A stretch of DNA of 64,000 bases from Pseudorasbora parva (GCF_024679245.1 NC_090178.1:9857702-9921701); one strand, 5' to 3'. Shown: positions 12,630-24,289, counted from the first letter of the stretch. Notes: generated by a model from the sequence alone, not told the origin. A program made the numbers and translations.

Positions 12630-15321
12630 GATACCCCTCGCTGCAGACTGTAGCGCGCTGACGTCACGAATATACGTCACGAATATTACGTATCGCATAT
12701 CTTTAAAACGCATGCGCAATCACGTGGTGACAGCGCATGTGTGTACTATTTGCGTTATGCGGTGATGTCACATGTTTTGATTTCTTGTTTGACGTCCCAC
12801 GTCTTTAAAATGCATGAGAAAACTTGACTTAATAGGTTAATAAAATGTTAAAAACGCTAAAGTAATAATAAAAAACAGCAAAACGGAGTACACATATCCT
12901 TGGTTTTGACCATGCCATCTGAGGTAAAACAATATAATTATAAAGAATTACAGAGTATACTCTGTAATGGCTGTGTATTTTATTTAAACTAAGTGTAGTT
13001 TAGATTACAACTCTTTATTGTCCACGCAGGTGGAAATTCATCTTTAGCCTCACAAAAATTATTAATTTGAATTCCCAATTCAATACAGCAAACACACGAA
13101 GAAACTTGCAAGAATTACATGCCCCATGCATTACAAACGTATAAACTAATTACGCTAAGACCATAAATAAGTAATATCACTAAATAAATAAATAAATAAA
13201 CCACCCTTAGTAACATAATGTACATAGATCATTAATTGTATAAAATAATGGCAGATGGTATAAATGTGTTATTTTCACATTATGTTGTAGCCTACATTGT
13301 TCTTCTTTATTTTTGTGTATTATATTTTTTGGACAGTTTCTGTTGCTTTGACAATACGGCATGTAAAACATTTATGCCAATAAAGTAGTTTGATGTTAAA
13401 CTGATTACATACAGTACATTTTCAGTGTCTATATCCCATATTATAACTCATAAGAGTGACAACTTTCTTTTATTTCAAAGCAAAGCAGACATCGCTTTTA
13501 TCATTATAATTACAGAATTATGTACACATACAGATTATCATACACACATATACAAACATTCAACCCGAGCAATAGCCCTCATCCTCGTTATCTGGATGAA
13601 ATCACCTCAGGTCTCCCCATCCGCCATCAGGAGCAGACCCGGGTGGGCAGTCCTTGGAGAGTGCAGAGCAAGCACAGTGTCAATGAGCAGGGCACCCCAA
13701 ACTCTTGTTTGTGTTCTGTGGAAAATGCACACCAGTTCTAGACACCTAATTTAGATAAAATATAGAACAAACAATGTTGAATAATTTTGAAGAAAGGCAT
13801 TAACATGGTACAGGGTCATACCAGGACAATATTTTAAAATGTATTATTGGAAGAAGTTAGACAAAGATATGCTTGAGTGTTATTGGCTTTGTCTGTAAAG
13901 TACCTAAGAGACTTATTTTATTAAGAATAAAAACAAGATAAAAAAATTCTCAAGACAAACTTTAGATTGAAAAAGCCTAGCCTGAAAGTTTGAAATAGTT
14001 TCAATAGCTATGAAGTTTGAAGATTCATTAGTTCAAAGTAGTTACAGTCTATCAGAAACAAAAACATGATAAATAGATAGACACAGACAGACATAACAGA
14101 CAAACAATATATATATATTTTTGGCAAGACAAACATTACAGACAGACACATTACAGACTGGCATGACATGCAGGCAGACAGACACATTACAGACTGGCAT
14201 GACATGCAGGCAGACAGACATATTACAGACTGGCATGACATGCAGGCAGACAGACACATTACAGACTGGCATGACATGCAGGCAGACAGACACATTACAG
14301 ACTGGCATGACATGCAGGCAGACAGACACATTACAGACTGGCATGACATGCAGGCAGACAGACACATTACAGACTGGCATGACATGCAGGCAGACAGACA
14401 CATTACAGACTTGCATGACATGCAGGCAGACAGACACATTACAGACTGGCATGACATACAGACAGACACATTACAGACTGGCATGACATGCAGGCAGACA
14501 GACACATTACAGACTGGCATGACATGCAGGCAGACAGAAACATTACAGACTGGGATGACATGCAGGCAGACAGACACATTACAGACTGGCATGACATGCA
14601 GGCAGACAGACACATTACAGACTGGCATGACATACAGACAGACACATTACAGACTGGCATGACATGCAGGCAGACAGACAGATATTTGATTTGTTTTCAA
14701 CATAAATTCCCATAATTTTATTAATTCTTTTGAGACTCCAATTTACATTTGCATTCCATGTAAATGCATCTCTGTTTAAAGATGTTTAAATATCTATTTG
14801 GAAAAACAAGACAAAAATTAGGATTTTTATTTTATTTTTGCAATGCATGCAACAATCAATGACATGACTTCCTTAATTTAAGTCTTTCTGCTCTATTTTA
14901 AGACATCTTCAAAGCATTAATTTGTTTAGAGGCACACATGTTAAACATTAATAAATTAAACATTTATGACGCTCTATATGGCATCCCTAACAATTAAAAG
15001 CTGTTAACACAAACACACAATTGTTAAATACAACATAAATACACTGCTTATTGACTTACTGCCATGGAATCCATACCTTTCGAGCGAACGCTAACATCAT
15101 CCTCAGGTGATTGAAGTTGAAAATGAATGTATGCGCATGCGCGAATACACAAGTGACATCATCGGCGCGCATGCGTATTTAATACCGACGAAACGTCACT
15201 TTGCGCATGCGCGCTAACACATTCGTGACGCAATATTCGTGACGTCACCGCGCTACAGTCTGCAGCGAGGAGTATTTGAAATGATGAGAGATTTTATTTT
15301 TGTGCTGACTATCTCTTTAAA
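12630..15321. mobile_element. large inverted-repeat unit (TTAA-type element, non-autonomous)
   Basis: The segment from about 12635 (CCTCGCTGCAGACTGTAGCG, then TGACGTCACGAA) is matched in reverse by 15110-15290. The right arm continues into CTGACTATCTC and TTTAA, resembling the TTAA element termini. Arms share GACGTCAC, GCATGCGC and ATATTCGTGACG motifs. Between them are about 2.3 kb with the 36-bp minisatellite. No transposase is seen. Confidence 0.65.
14110..14690. repeat. 36-bp minisatellite, about 16 units
   Basis: The unit GACATGCAGGCAGACAGACA plus CATTACAGACTGGCAT repeats with single-base variants. Two shortened 32-bp units (starting 14453 and 14629) are 176 bp apart, i.e. 32 + 4 x 36, showing that a block of five units was duplicated. 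Because 36 is a multiple of three, all frames stay open and generate false proteins on both strands. Confidence 0.97.
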
Positions 15322-16216
15322 AACTAGTGAAAAAAATCAAGCACAGCATCAGTTCTAGCAGGTCACGTTAGTCTGTCAGCCGATCATGACTACCTATAGG
15401 AATACGATGTCTTTCGCAGCATACCTATATAAGCTCCTTCAGTACTCCTATCAGCAGCTATTGCGTTTCTCCAGAGCTCATTTACCCTCCTCCATCCCCA
15501 GCTCCTCCTCTCATCCATTCGGGATTTGAGATCAGAACTATACCAGCGATCAAAACTGTATGCTAATTCACCCTTCCCTGGCAGTTTGATTGACAAACGA
15601 TCTGACCAACCACAATCTGCAGATTCCGCTATTTCTGTCCGACAAAGCAATCAAGTAGATTAACATCAGTGGACTTGAACTTGAAAAACGGTGCGCACTG
15701 ACGTCTTTCCGCGGTTGAAACCACATTCCTTCTGAAGTTCATTCATGTTTATTTGATACTATAAATGATCTAGATTATAAGGAAGAAATGATCGGTTCAA
15801 AAGCGGCTTTAACTGAGGCGCTACAGCGACTGTCAACTCATACTAAACAGCCACAAAACAGTATTTATTGCTTACATTTCTTTAAAAAATGTACATTTTA
15901 GGGTTGGGACATCATTTCATATTAAAGGTAACCTGCGCTGTCCTGTCTGTCAGTGTGTTTTCAGTATCCGCTTTGCTCCACAATGTGTTTTTCACTGCGT
16001 GAGAACGTGTGTGTGGTGTGAGAGCAGGGCATGTCGGGCAGTATCTAAAGGGGGCGGGCCTCTCCGAAACTGTTAATCATCTTAACAGTAGTGGTCCTTA
16101 CAGAAATACAATTATGTTGTAATATTTTAACAATCTCTGGTCACTATGAAAGGAAGTCATATGATATTGGAAACATGGGGGTGGTTAAATAATACCAAAA
16201 CTTTTTGGTGAATTCT
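15322..16216. other. intronic DNA, unclassified repeat possible
   Basis: The stretch 15330-15720 has a TATATAAG motif near 15426 and pyrimidine-rich CTCCTCCATCCCCAGCTCC. It reads like part of a dispersed element, but ends could not be set. No gene was recognised. Confidence 0.35.
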
Positions 16217-16395
16217 TTAAGCCTTTAATGCATTCCTCTGGGTTTTATTGATCTGGGACGTCATTCACCACCCTCCCCCTCATTCATTTGTTAAGGTTAA
16301 GTATTCCTCAATCTATTCATTATATAAATAAAAAATATTTAAAATAAAAAAATATAAATAATAATTCAAAAGATTCCATGTTTTTTTATTGTAAA

Positions 16396-16398
<3 letters not shown>

Positions 16399-16474
<76 letters not shown>
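16399..16474. repeat. (TA)n microsatellite with T-run
   Basis: A TA tract, nine or more T, then a second TA tract, lying in the left part of the TTAA-flanked element. Confidence 0.95.
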
Positions 16475-16578
16475 GGCTCACTAGCGACCCGGGGTATGTA
16501 ATAGTGTAAGTATATATATTTTTCTGCACAATAATTGAATCCTTGACTCAAGAAGTGCAGTTAACCTTTATTCCTTAA

Positions 16579-16855
16579 AGAGATAGTTCACCCCAAAAAT
16601 TCAAAATCGGTCATCTTTTACTAAAAGAAGATATTTTAAAGAATGTTGGTAACCAGAGAGTTGGCGGCACCCATTGACTTTAACTTTTTTTTTTTTTTCT
16701 ACAATGGTAGGTAATGGGTTCTGTCAACTGGTTCCCAACAGTCTTTAAAATATCTTCTTTTTTATTCAGAACAAAGAAACTCATACAGTTGGTTTGGAAC
16801 AACTTGATGGCGAGTAAGTAATGACACAATATTCATTTTAAAGTGAATGATCCCT
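16579..16855. mobile_element. TTAA-flanked palindromic MITE, intact copy
   Basis: 277 bp between TTAA at 16575-16578 and 16856-16859. The left arm begins AGAGATAGTTCACCCC and the right arm ends GTGAATGATCCC. Arms carry AAAATATCTTC and its complement and pair around a T-rich centre. The homologous place at 32341-32344 in copy II has a single TTAA and no insert, which proves the insertion and its target site. Confidence 0.95.
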
Positions 16856-17015
16856 TTAAGGTGACAATGTCTGATACACAATGATGATGTGATTTTTCGA
16901 AGGCATGAAACAAAAACAAAAATCATCAGCAAAACTTGAAATGGCTCAGTGATTTATACAGAGTAACTACTGTACGCAATCAAATATTAGTGTCACTGTT
17001 ACTTGATGGTGGATC

Positions 17016-18850
17016 CCATACGGAAATGTAATATATGTACATATATGTCCCTATATCCGAGTAGTGATGTCATATATGTTTCATATAAGGCAATACATTA
17101 TTAGCGCATATATACATTCTCATGATATATGAAGATATAGGTTTATACCATGTATGAAATACCCATAGAATAATTATTATATATACATATATTAAAATTA
17201 TTTATATGATGATTTTTTATATGGTACTGTATGTTAATGCCATATATGTAAACAATATATGTCGAATTTATATATGTAACTTTATTTAAACATAATATAT
17301 GCAAACATTCAGTATGCTGGTATAGGATTTTATATGGATTTATATAGTGGTGTTTGAATCCTGGCATTTCATAATTTGGTTTTGGTTCAGGCTTCGGAAA
17401 TTAAAAGCTCCATGTGTGTTTTCCTCCTCGTTGTGAGTGTACAGTTTGAGCATTCGCTTGGTCTCGTGTGAGCATCTAGTTTTGCTTGGGCAGTATACAC
17501 TCTTTTTTCCATGTGTTTAGGGTTGTTTGTTTAACATGCGGCTTGTGCTCATGGCGTGTACTTTCATGTTTTGTTCTGTGTAGCATGTAACGGTTACTCT
17601 GGTACATGGGTGACATTTTTCATCCTGTCCTCTAGAGGGCAACAGAGGGAGGACGTGGTTTTAAGGTTACGAGTAGCATAGAGGAGAGGCATGGCAGTGG
17701 AGCATGGGTGAAAATGCCTGGAATCACATTGTGTTTGAGAGTTAAGTGAATTGTACATTCTAATGCTTTACAATCGTGTTCAAATGCACATTTGTATGTA
17801 CCCATAAAAATGTTAATTCATAGTGTTTGGAAGTTTGCAGAGAAGCTCTCAGAGGACTCTGTTATGGGGCTTGAGTGCACTGATACCTACTGTGTTGGAT
17901 TGTGCCAGTGCCTAATCTAGGATTTAGGATTGTATCTCTTCATTGCCTGCTTGGACTGGGACTTCTACAACACTCATATAAGAGACTTGCATTGCAGACT
18001 GTATATCCTTTTCCCTCTATGGCATTTTGAATTGTTTGGTACTGTTTTTTGTTTGTGTATCACTAGTATTTTGGGTTTGGAATTGATTTACTGTGTATTT
18101 GTTTACTTATAGTGTTGAGCTTTGATATTCACAATGCTGTCTTGGATTTCCATCCATGTGCTAATTGTTACTATGTTATCTCATTCAGTGGTTAAAGAGA
18201 TACAATTTATTTTCACTCCCTCATTGAGAATCTTACAGTTAGTTTGAACACAAACTATTGGCAAAAGTGAATTCCCGTTTTTTTTAGGCTTTCTTATTGT
18301 ATAAAAAACTAAGGCGAGCCAGTTACAAGCATGAAGGGGTTTGATTGTTTCGATTGTTTATTTTTGAAGTCTAATAAAAAGCCCATTGACCTCTGCACCC
18401 TTGAGTCCTTCATCTCTTGCTTCACCTGACAATAAGTAACATTATAAATATTTTATATTTTAAATGTCATTTGTTTTTATACATAGTATAGATTTTAAGA
18501 CTCTACGGCATTTGACAGTGATAATGATTTGTCACATATATAATTTAAACATATATAATATGTGGACTAAAGATATATGTCAATATATGGAATTTCTGAT
18601 GCTGTGCATATATGTGCATTTATGTTTTTACTCTATATGAGCATATTAGGATATTTCATATATGAGACCTATGTGTCAATATATGTATTATACATACATT
18701 AACATATATAATATATGGGATACATTTATATGTCAATATATGGAATTGTTCCAATTTCTAATATGATTCATATATGTTTTTACTTTATATATCACATATA
18801 TCGCATATATTGATATTTCATATATAGACATATATTACATTTCCGTATGG
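17016..18850. mobile_element. 1.8-kb element with CCATACGG ends and GATC target duplication
   Basis: Inverted ends CCATACGGAAATGTAATATA lie immediately inside GATC at 17012-17015 and 18851-18854. The paralogous site at 32520-32523 has one GATC and no insert. Both subterminal regions (about 350 bp each) are packed with ATATATG/CATATAT words, while the middle 1.1 kb is of ordinary composition. No transposase frame. The superfamily is not recognised. Confidence 0.88.
17587..18431 (+). repeat. possible solo LTR-like segment inside the CCATACGG element
   Basis: The middle part starts TGTAACGGTTACTCTGG and ends CTTGCTTCACCTGACA, with AATAAAAAGCCC near 18376 as a polyadenylation-like signal about 55 bp before the end. 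This is the pattern of a retrotransposon long terminal repeat. No convincing short target duplication was found, so it may instead be ordinary element sequence. Confidence 0.3.
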
Positions 18851-19186
18851 GATCTGGTGAAGAAGCTAACAGAGATCAAAATATAGACTTTTATAGAAGT
18901 TGAAAATGAAAGTTGTAAGAATATAGTTAAGTTTGTGAATATGAGCCAGACACTGAATGTACTAGGGAAATGAGCTCTAAGATGACAGTGATGATAATGA
19001 AAAGCATCTGCTCAAGATAATGATGCTTTTATTTTAGTCTTTTGTCATTGTTATTTAAAATATCCAGAGAGTTTTTATATTATGGCAGCAGTTAGACATC
19101 CATCTGTGTTTGATATTGATCCGGGTCGCTAAAGACCCGAATATGTATTAATGATGGGTGAAACATTCATATAATTTAAGGGTTAA

Positions 19187-19752
19187 TGATGCCAGAGCTT
19201 TTATTACAAGAAGGTATATTCCACGCAATTACAAATGCCACAGGAATAACACGTAGACCATTCTAATCGGCATACGTGTCTGTGCATCTCAACATATTTA
19301 GCAATGACCTAGAATCCAGGAATTAAACATTCAAATAGCTGCAACCGGCGCTCCATTGTCAGGCTTGTTGACAGCTTATGAATTGCATGCTTTAATGCTG
19401 GGCCTTCAGATAAACATCCCAATGTACCCGCAAAGAAACGTCGCATGCAAACGAATCCCCGACTTCCAGCGACCGACACCTGCTCGTGTCCAGCGACTAA
19501 TAAAGTTTCTCATCCTCCTTTCCGCATTTGTATCTTTTCCTCTAATTATTCACCAAAGTCTGTTAAGTCACGGTGCCGTCCGAGGGGAGGGAGGGGGGCC
19601 CAGATGCAGATTAGGCTCCTGAAGATGAGGGTCTAAAAGGGATTTAATGGTAGAATGGATTAGAGAAATCCTTGTAACAATGTTAAATAATTATAGTTCC
19701 AGCCGAGATCAAAGCAGCATTGATTGAACCCCTCAAGCCCTTTAACACAGAG

Positions 19753-19818
<66 letters not shown>

Positions 19819-20930
19819 AGAGAGAGAGTAGATGGAGAGAGAGAGAGTGAGAGAGAGGAGAGAGAAGCTGAGAGAGAGAGAAGAGAGAGAGAGAGAGTGA
19901 GTCTTGGAAAAGCAAAGATTGGTAAACTGCTGCTTGGGCCGCAGCGGCAGCTGCACATTGTGGATTGGCGAGGAAGCGCATGGATAAAAAGATGCATCCT
20001 TTAGGAGAGCTCCGTCTGGCTTTTGTCACTGTAGCTGGAGATCCATTTGAGAGGTCTGATAACGACGCAGACGAACTCGTGAGGGAGAACGCTGTCAGAA
20101 GCGCTTGCGCTGATACCTAAGCGTTTTAAGACGACTTATAGACAGACTGGAATTTAATGTATGCAAAGCACCAAGTTTTGAGCGGAGGCTTTCAGTCGGA
20201 GTTGTTTATTTCCCATGTAATCAAGAAATTTTGACATGCCTGGCTGCCGCTCATTTTCCGAGTGAGGGTGTCTTGTTCGCTGCTCTCAGCCATCTTACCG
20301 CAGGCTTTCTCTGCTAGTCTCGCTCAGATAAGTGGTATTGTGCAAAATCAGATTGTTGTGACAATGCGGTACAGTAGAATTTGGTACTGAATGAGCCGGG
20401 GTTATGTAGACGAGGTGGCTCGAAGAATCGATGTATGTAAAAGGACCTGTTTGTGTATAAATAAGGTGCATGCGATTTCTGGGCATGTATAGCAACTTAA
20501 CTAATGCTGCTACCCAATGCGTGAATACCCATTTGTGGGCGGGGCTCTTTTTTGTGCTTACTGAAGAGGGAGGGGCTAACATTTTGTACTTCACACTTAT
20601 TGTGTACCACACATACTTATTGTACCCGATGAACTACATAAGCATAGATTAGTCCGGACACTCTCCGCTCGTAGTCTTACCGTGTCCAGATGCAAATTTC
20701 TCCACTGATCCGTGATGTTAAGAGGTTTAAGAGCAATGACTTCATGCTTGTTAGCAATGGAATCAATCTGAACACAAACTAATGTGGTCTCAAGACCATG
20801 AACACATTAGTATGTGCTCTTATTGTCAAACGCAGATGTTTCTATTTCCCTGTTTCAATCTAAATATAGAGCTCTTAGTGTGCTGGGAAGTAATCTGTTG
20901 TCTGTTCTTGTTTTCAGTGAATCGCTCATC
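19187..20930. other. intronic DNA with purine tract
   Basis: Apart from the GA tract at 19749-19897, this is unique-looking, moderately GC-balanced sequence (19900-20300 most so). No frame with splice sites was recognised. Confidence 0.4.
19749..19897. repeat. (GA)n imperfect purine tract
   Basis: About 150 bases of nearly pure GA/GAGAGGA on the + strand, with small interruptions. It yields Arg-Glu or Ser-Leu pseudo-frames. Confidence 0.96.
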
Positions 20931-20938
20931 TGGATTAT

Positions 20939-21182
20939 GGTAACACTTTATTTTACAGTTGTCCTTGTTACATATGTTACACGTACTTACCATAGTAATA
21001 ATGGCAAATTATGCATAAAAGCATGCAACTAACCCTCAACCAAACCCTAATCCTTTCCTAACCCTATTGTAAGTACATGTTGTTAATAAATATTACTCAG
21101 TATTTAAATATATAATTACACCTGTGATAATACAAAAATATATAATTACACCTAACAATGACACCTTAAAAAAAGTGTAACC
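20939..21182. mobile_element. 244-bp MITE with 8-bp target duplication
   Basis: Ends GGTAACACTTTATTTTACAG and, inverted, GGTTACACTTTTTTTAAGG. Flanking octamers TGGATTAT (20931-20938) and TAGATTAT (21183-21190) differ at one position. The interior has CCCTAACC-like words. An hAT-like origin fits the 8-bp duplication. Confidence 0.85.
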
Positions 21183-21339
21183 TAGATTATCAGTGGCATA
21201 GACATGTTTCTAAAAATTCATTATTTTACTCTTTACCGGTCTATAGTGATCTCTGAAACAGACATCTAAACGCTTTGAGATGATACTGGGGTAAGCCAAG
21301 GCGCGTACGTAATTAGATTTTTTTTATTATGTTAAACAT

Positions 21340-21900
21340 AATAAATATGTTACGATACTGGAATTTCAATACAATACCTTAACAAATATTGATACTCAAT
21401 ATAATTTTTAATACCACAGGGAGACCTGCCATATGTAGGCTACTACCATACAGATATTTGTATTAACTATAATTTTTTTATAATTTTAGTCATTTTGTTG
21501 CATAGCTTACACAGCACAATGAGGCTTTATTTGAAACTTTAAACTAAATTTACAACATGAAGTAAAAAAGTTATAAATTAAGAACAAATTGCAAATGATT
21601 ACACAAATAAATACAATAGAATAATAAAATAAATACAAATAATTAAATAGATTAATTCTTACAATTAAAGTTGCCAGAAGTCAAGAGCAGTGAGTGATTT
21701 TTGATTTGGTTCTTTGATAAACATGACAGACCTCAGCAGGTTTATTAGGCTGCCGTCCCTTTAAGAGCTTATACACTTATTCTCGCTGAAGAGAGAAGAG
21801 CGAGCAGGAGAAGAAGAGGGTCAGTGAAAATGTGCTGGAGTATTGGAAACATTTCAGATATTTCAGTATCGATATATATCAAAATATCAATATTTTTGAG
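21340..21900. mobile_element. hAT relic
   Basis: Starts near GTTACGATACTGGAATTTC and ends with CAGTATCGATATATATC, an inverted theme of decayed hAT ends. Contains GCAGGTTTATTAGGCTG and CCCTTTAAGAGCT as at 7.1 kb and 61.45 kb. AT-rich, no coding frame. Confidence 0.5.
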
Positions 21901-21917
21901 CACGCATGCATGCACGC

Positions 21918-21919
<2 letters not shown>

Positions 21920-21958
<39 letters not shown>
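21920..21958. repeat. (CA)n microsatellite
   Basis: A CA tract runs straight into the ACACTGATT start of the Tc1-like copy that follows, mirroring the TG tract beside the copy at 3689. Confidence 0.95.
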
Positions 21959-22735
21959 CTGATTGAGCCAAAACATTGTGACCAGTCACAGGGTGGAGTG
22001 ACTAATTGTTGATCTCCTTACAAGGCCACATATTAACGTTTGGGTAGATTAGATGGTTAGCAAAAAATCTGTTCTCAAAATCAACGTTTTGGATGGAGGA
22101 GAAATGGGCAAGAATAAAGATCTGAGTGAGTTTGACAAGGGGCAAAAATTGTTATGGCAAGGTGACTGGGTCAGATATCCCATCTTTTCCAAGCCGACAG
22201 AAGGTCTACTGTGGCACAGGTCACACCATTTTAGTGATGGTAATGGGAGGAATGCACTCTGCTCTCTATGGGGCTGTGTAGCTGTAGACAAATCAGAGTG
22301 CATCTGATGACCCCTGTCCACCATCTGTACCACCTACAATGGACACGCAAGCTTTGGAACTGGACCTTGGTGTAGTGGAAGAGGGTTGTCTGGTCTGATG
22401 TGCCCAGTTTTCTTTACATAACATGGACAGCTATATCCATGTGGCCTGTGATTCTGAAGAAGTAATGGCACCAGGATGCACTGAGACGATGACAAGCCGG
22501 TGGAGGGAGTGTGATGCTCATTGGTGCAGACCAGGTACAGAATTCATGACAATGGTGTACCCTGGTGGAAGTGGCCTCTTTCAGCAGGATAATGCACCCT
22601 GAAGAGTTCAAGGGGCTGCCCTAGCCTCTCCAAATTCCCCAGATCTTAATCCAGTAGAGCATCTAGATGTGCTGGACCCACAAGTTTAATCCATATGCGG
22701 CTCCACCTCAGAACCAACAGGACTTGTATGTGTTA
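21954..22735 (+). mobile_element. Tc1-like relic, second copy of the 3.7-kb family
   Basis: The left end CACTGATTGAGCCAAAACAT corresponds to that of 3689-4478. The sequence reads GAAATGGGCAAGAATAAAG (the MAKRKD-like start), then a heavily deleted and frameshifted transposase region, down to CCAAATTCCCCAGATCTTAA. The right inverted end is missing, so the copy is 3' truncated near 22735. Confidence 0.85.
22105..22680 (+). pseudogene. Tc1-like transposase remnant
   Basis: A start MGKNKDLSEFDKGQ matches the helix-turn-helix of the copy at 3836 before losing frame. Further on, nucleotide homology to the catalytic half is clear at GGCCTCTTTCAGCAGGATAA and CCCCAGATCTTAATCCAGTA, but stops and deletions (for example after AATGCACCC at 22600) break it. 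Non-functional. Confidence 0.8.
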
Positions 22736-22839
22736 ATTTCTTTAAAAAAAAAAGTAAAACCAAACATAGGGATTTTCCAGTCTAAAGCTTAGACAGCCCT
22801 GATGACAGCTACATGGAATATGAGTGGAATAAAAGCAAG

Positions 22840-23345
22840 AGGGGGAGGGCAAAAAGAAAACCCCCTCTTATGTGAGGGAGGAGCAGAATACACACACGTT
22901 TGTTTTTGTGACACATGGGGACATTTCATAGGCGTAATGGTTTTTATACCGTACAAACCGTGTTTTCTATCCCCCTACACTGCCCCTGCCCCTAAACCTG
23001 ACCATCACAGAAAACATTCTGCATTTTTACTTTCTCAAAAAAACTCATCCTGTATGATTTATAAACCTTTTGAAAAGTGGGGACATGGGGAATGCCCTCA
23101 TGTTTCACCCTCTCCTTGTAATACCTGTCATACCCATGCCATTACACACGTGTGTCCTGATATTTCACAAAAACAAGCACAGACACACATACACACACAC
23201 ACACACACACGTATGTTTTTGTGACACATGGGGACATTCCATAGGCGTAATGGTTTTTATACCGTACAATTGTAATACCTATGTCATACCCATGTCATTA
23301 TACACGTGTCCTCATATGTCACAAAAACATGCCCCCCCCCCCCCC

Positions 23346-23387
<42 letters not shown>

Positions 23388-23488
23388 ACAAACACACACA
23401 ATGAGAAAGAGGAGGACAAACATTGAATTTCTTTTTTCCTCGTACAGGCTGGATTATTTGAATCTATGATCAACTACAGAGTGATTGA
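22840..23488. repeat. interspersed repeat, left of the assembly gap
   Basis: Contains GGGGACATTTCATAGGCGTA, ATCCCCCTACACTGCCCC and TTTACTTTCTCAAAAAAACT, a repeat widely seen in fish, with CA tracts at 23186-23210 and 23350-23400 and a C-run at 23333-23347. Parts recur in direct (23688-23830) and inverted (23835-24240) orientation across the gap. Confidence 0.8.
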
Positions 23489-23688
23489 NNNNNNNNNNNN
23501 NNNNNNNNNNNNNNNNNNNNNNNNNNNNNNNNNNNNNNNNNNNNNNNNNNNNNNNNNNNNNNNNNNNNNNNNNNNNNNNNNNNNNNNNNNNNNNNNNNNN
23601 NNNNNNNNNNNNNNNNNNNNNNNNNNNNNNNNNNNNNNNNNNNNNNNNNNNNNNNNNNNNNNNNNNNNNNNNNNNNNNNNNNNNNNNN
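23489..23688. other. assembly gap (200 N)
   Basis: Exactly 200 unknown bases, a conventional placeholder for a gap of unknown size. Open frames crossing it are meaningless. Confidence 1.
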
Positions 23689-23881
23689 GGAGGGCAAAAA
23701 AAGAGGGTGTGTTGTGGAAGGTATCCGTATCAAAGAAAACCCCCTCTTATGTGAGGGAGGAGCAGAATACACACACGTTTGTTTTTGTGACACATGGGGA
23801 CATTTCATAGGCGTAATGGTTTTTATACCGTTCATTGAAAAAAATTCAATGTTTGTCCTCCTTTCCATTGTGTGTGTTTGT

Positions 23882-23936
<55 letters not shown>

Positions 23937-24250
23937 GGGTCATGTTTTTGTGACATATGAGGACACGTGTATAATGACATGGGTATGACATGGGTATTAC
24001 AAGGAGAGGGTGACATATGAGGACATTGGCCATGTCCCTACTTTTCAAAATGCTAATAAATCATACAGGACAAATTTTTTTTTAGAAAGTAAAAATGCAG
24101 AATGTTTTCTGTGATGGGTAGGTTTAGGGGCAGGGGCAGTGTAGGGGGATAGAAAATACGGTTTGTACGGTATAAAAACCATTACGCCTGGAATGTCCCC
24201 ATGTGTCACAAAAACAAACGTGTGTGTGTGTGTGTGTGTGTCCACAATGT
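23689..24250. repeat. duplicated and inverted copy of the pre-gap repeat
   Basis: The first 140 bases repeat 22845-22953 in the same orientation, with an inserted segment. From about 23835 the sequence is the reverse complement of 23280-23440 and of the 22900-23150 part, including a TG tract and a G-run (23920-23939). See the finding on possible mis-assembly. Confidence 0.85.
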
Positions 24251-24289
24251 AATATAAACCTGAGATCACCTACATTGTGAATTGATTGT

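Larger units (their letters stand above)
16217..19186. mobile_element. piggyBac-like non-autonomous element, copy I, with two nested insertions
   Basis: Flanked by TTAA (16217-16220, 19183-19186) with ends reading TTAAGCCTTTAATGCAT and, inverted, TTAACCCTTAAATTATATG. A subterminal GGGTCGCTAAAGACCC inverted motif is near the right end. It is homologous to 32188-33106. Removing the insertions at 16579-16855 and 17016-18850 leaves under 0.9 kb of non-coding sequence. Assignment to piggyBac rests on the TTAA target and CCC-type ends; another TTAA-using superfamily is possible. Confidence 0.65.

Noticed and set aside
14110..14690. Regularly spaced repeats resembling a CRISPR array
   Set aside because: The 36-bp units are head-to-tail without unique spacers, and the surroundings are a vertebrate intron.
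14008..14715. Long repetitive open frames on both strands (Cys/Ser-rich and Thr/Asp-rich)
   Set aside because: They are translations of the 36-bp minisatellite, whose unit length is divisible by three; no unique sequence or splice context supports a protein.
23466..24048. Open frames of 114 and 192 residues across the gap
   Set aside because: They run through 200 N and through CA/TG and C/G runs; meaningless as genes.
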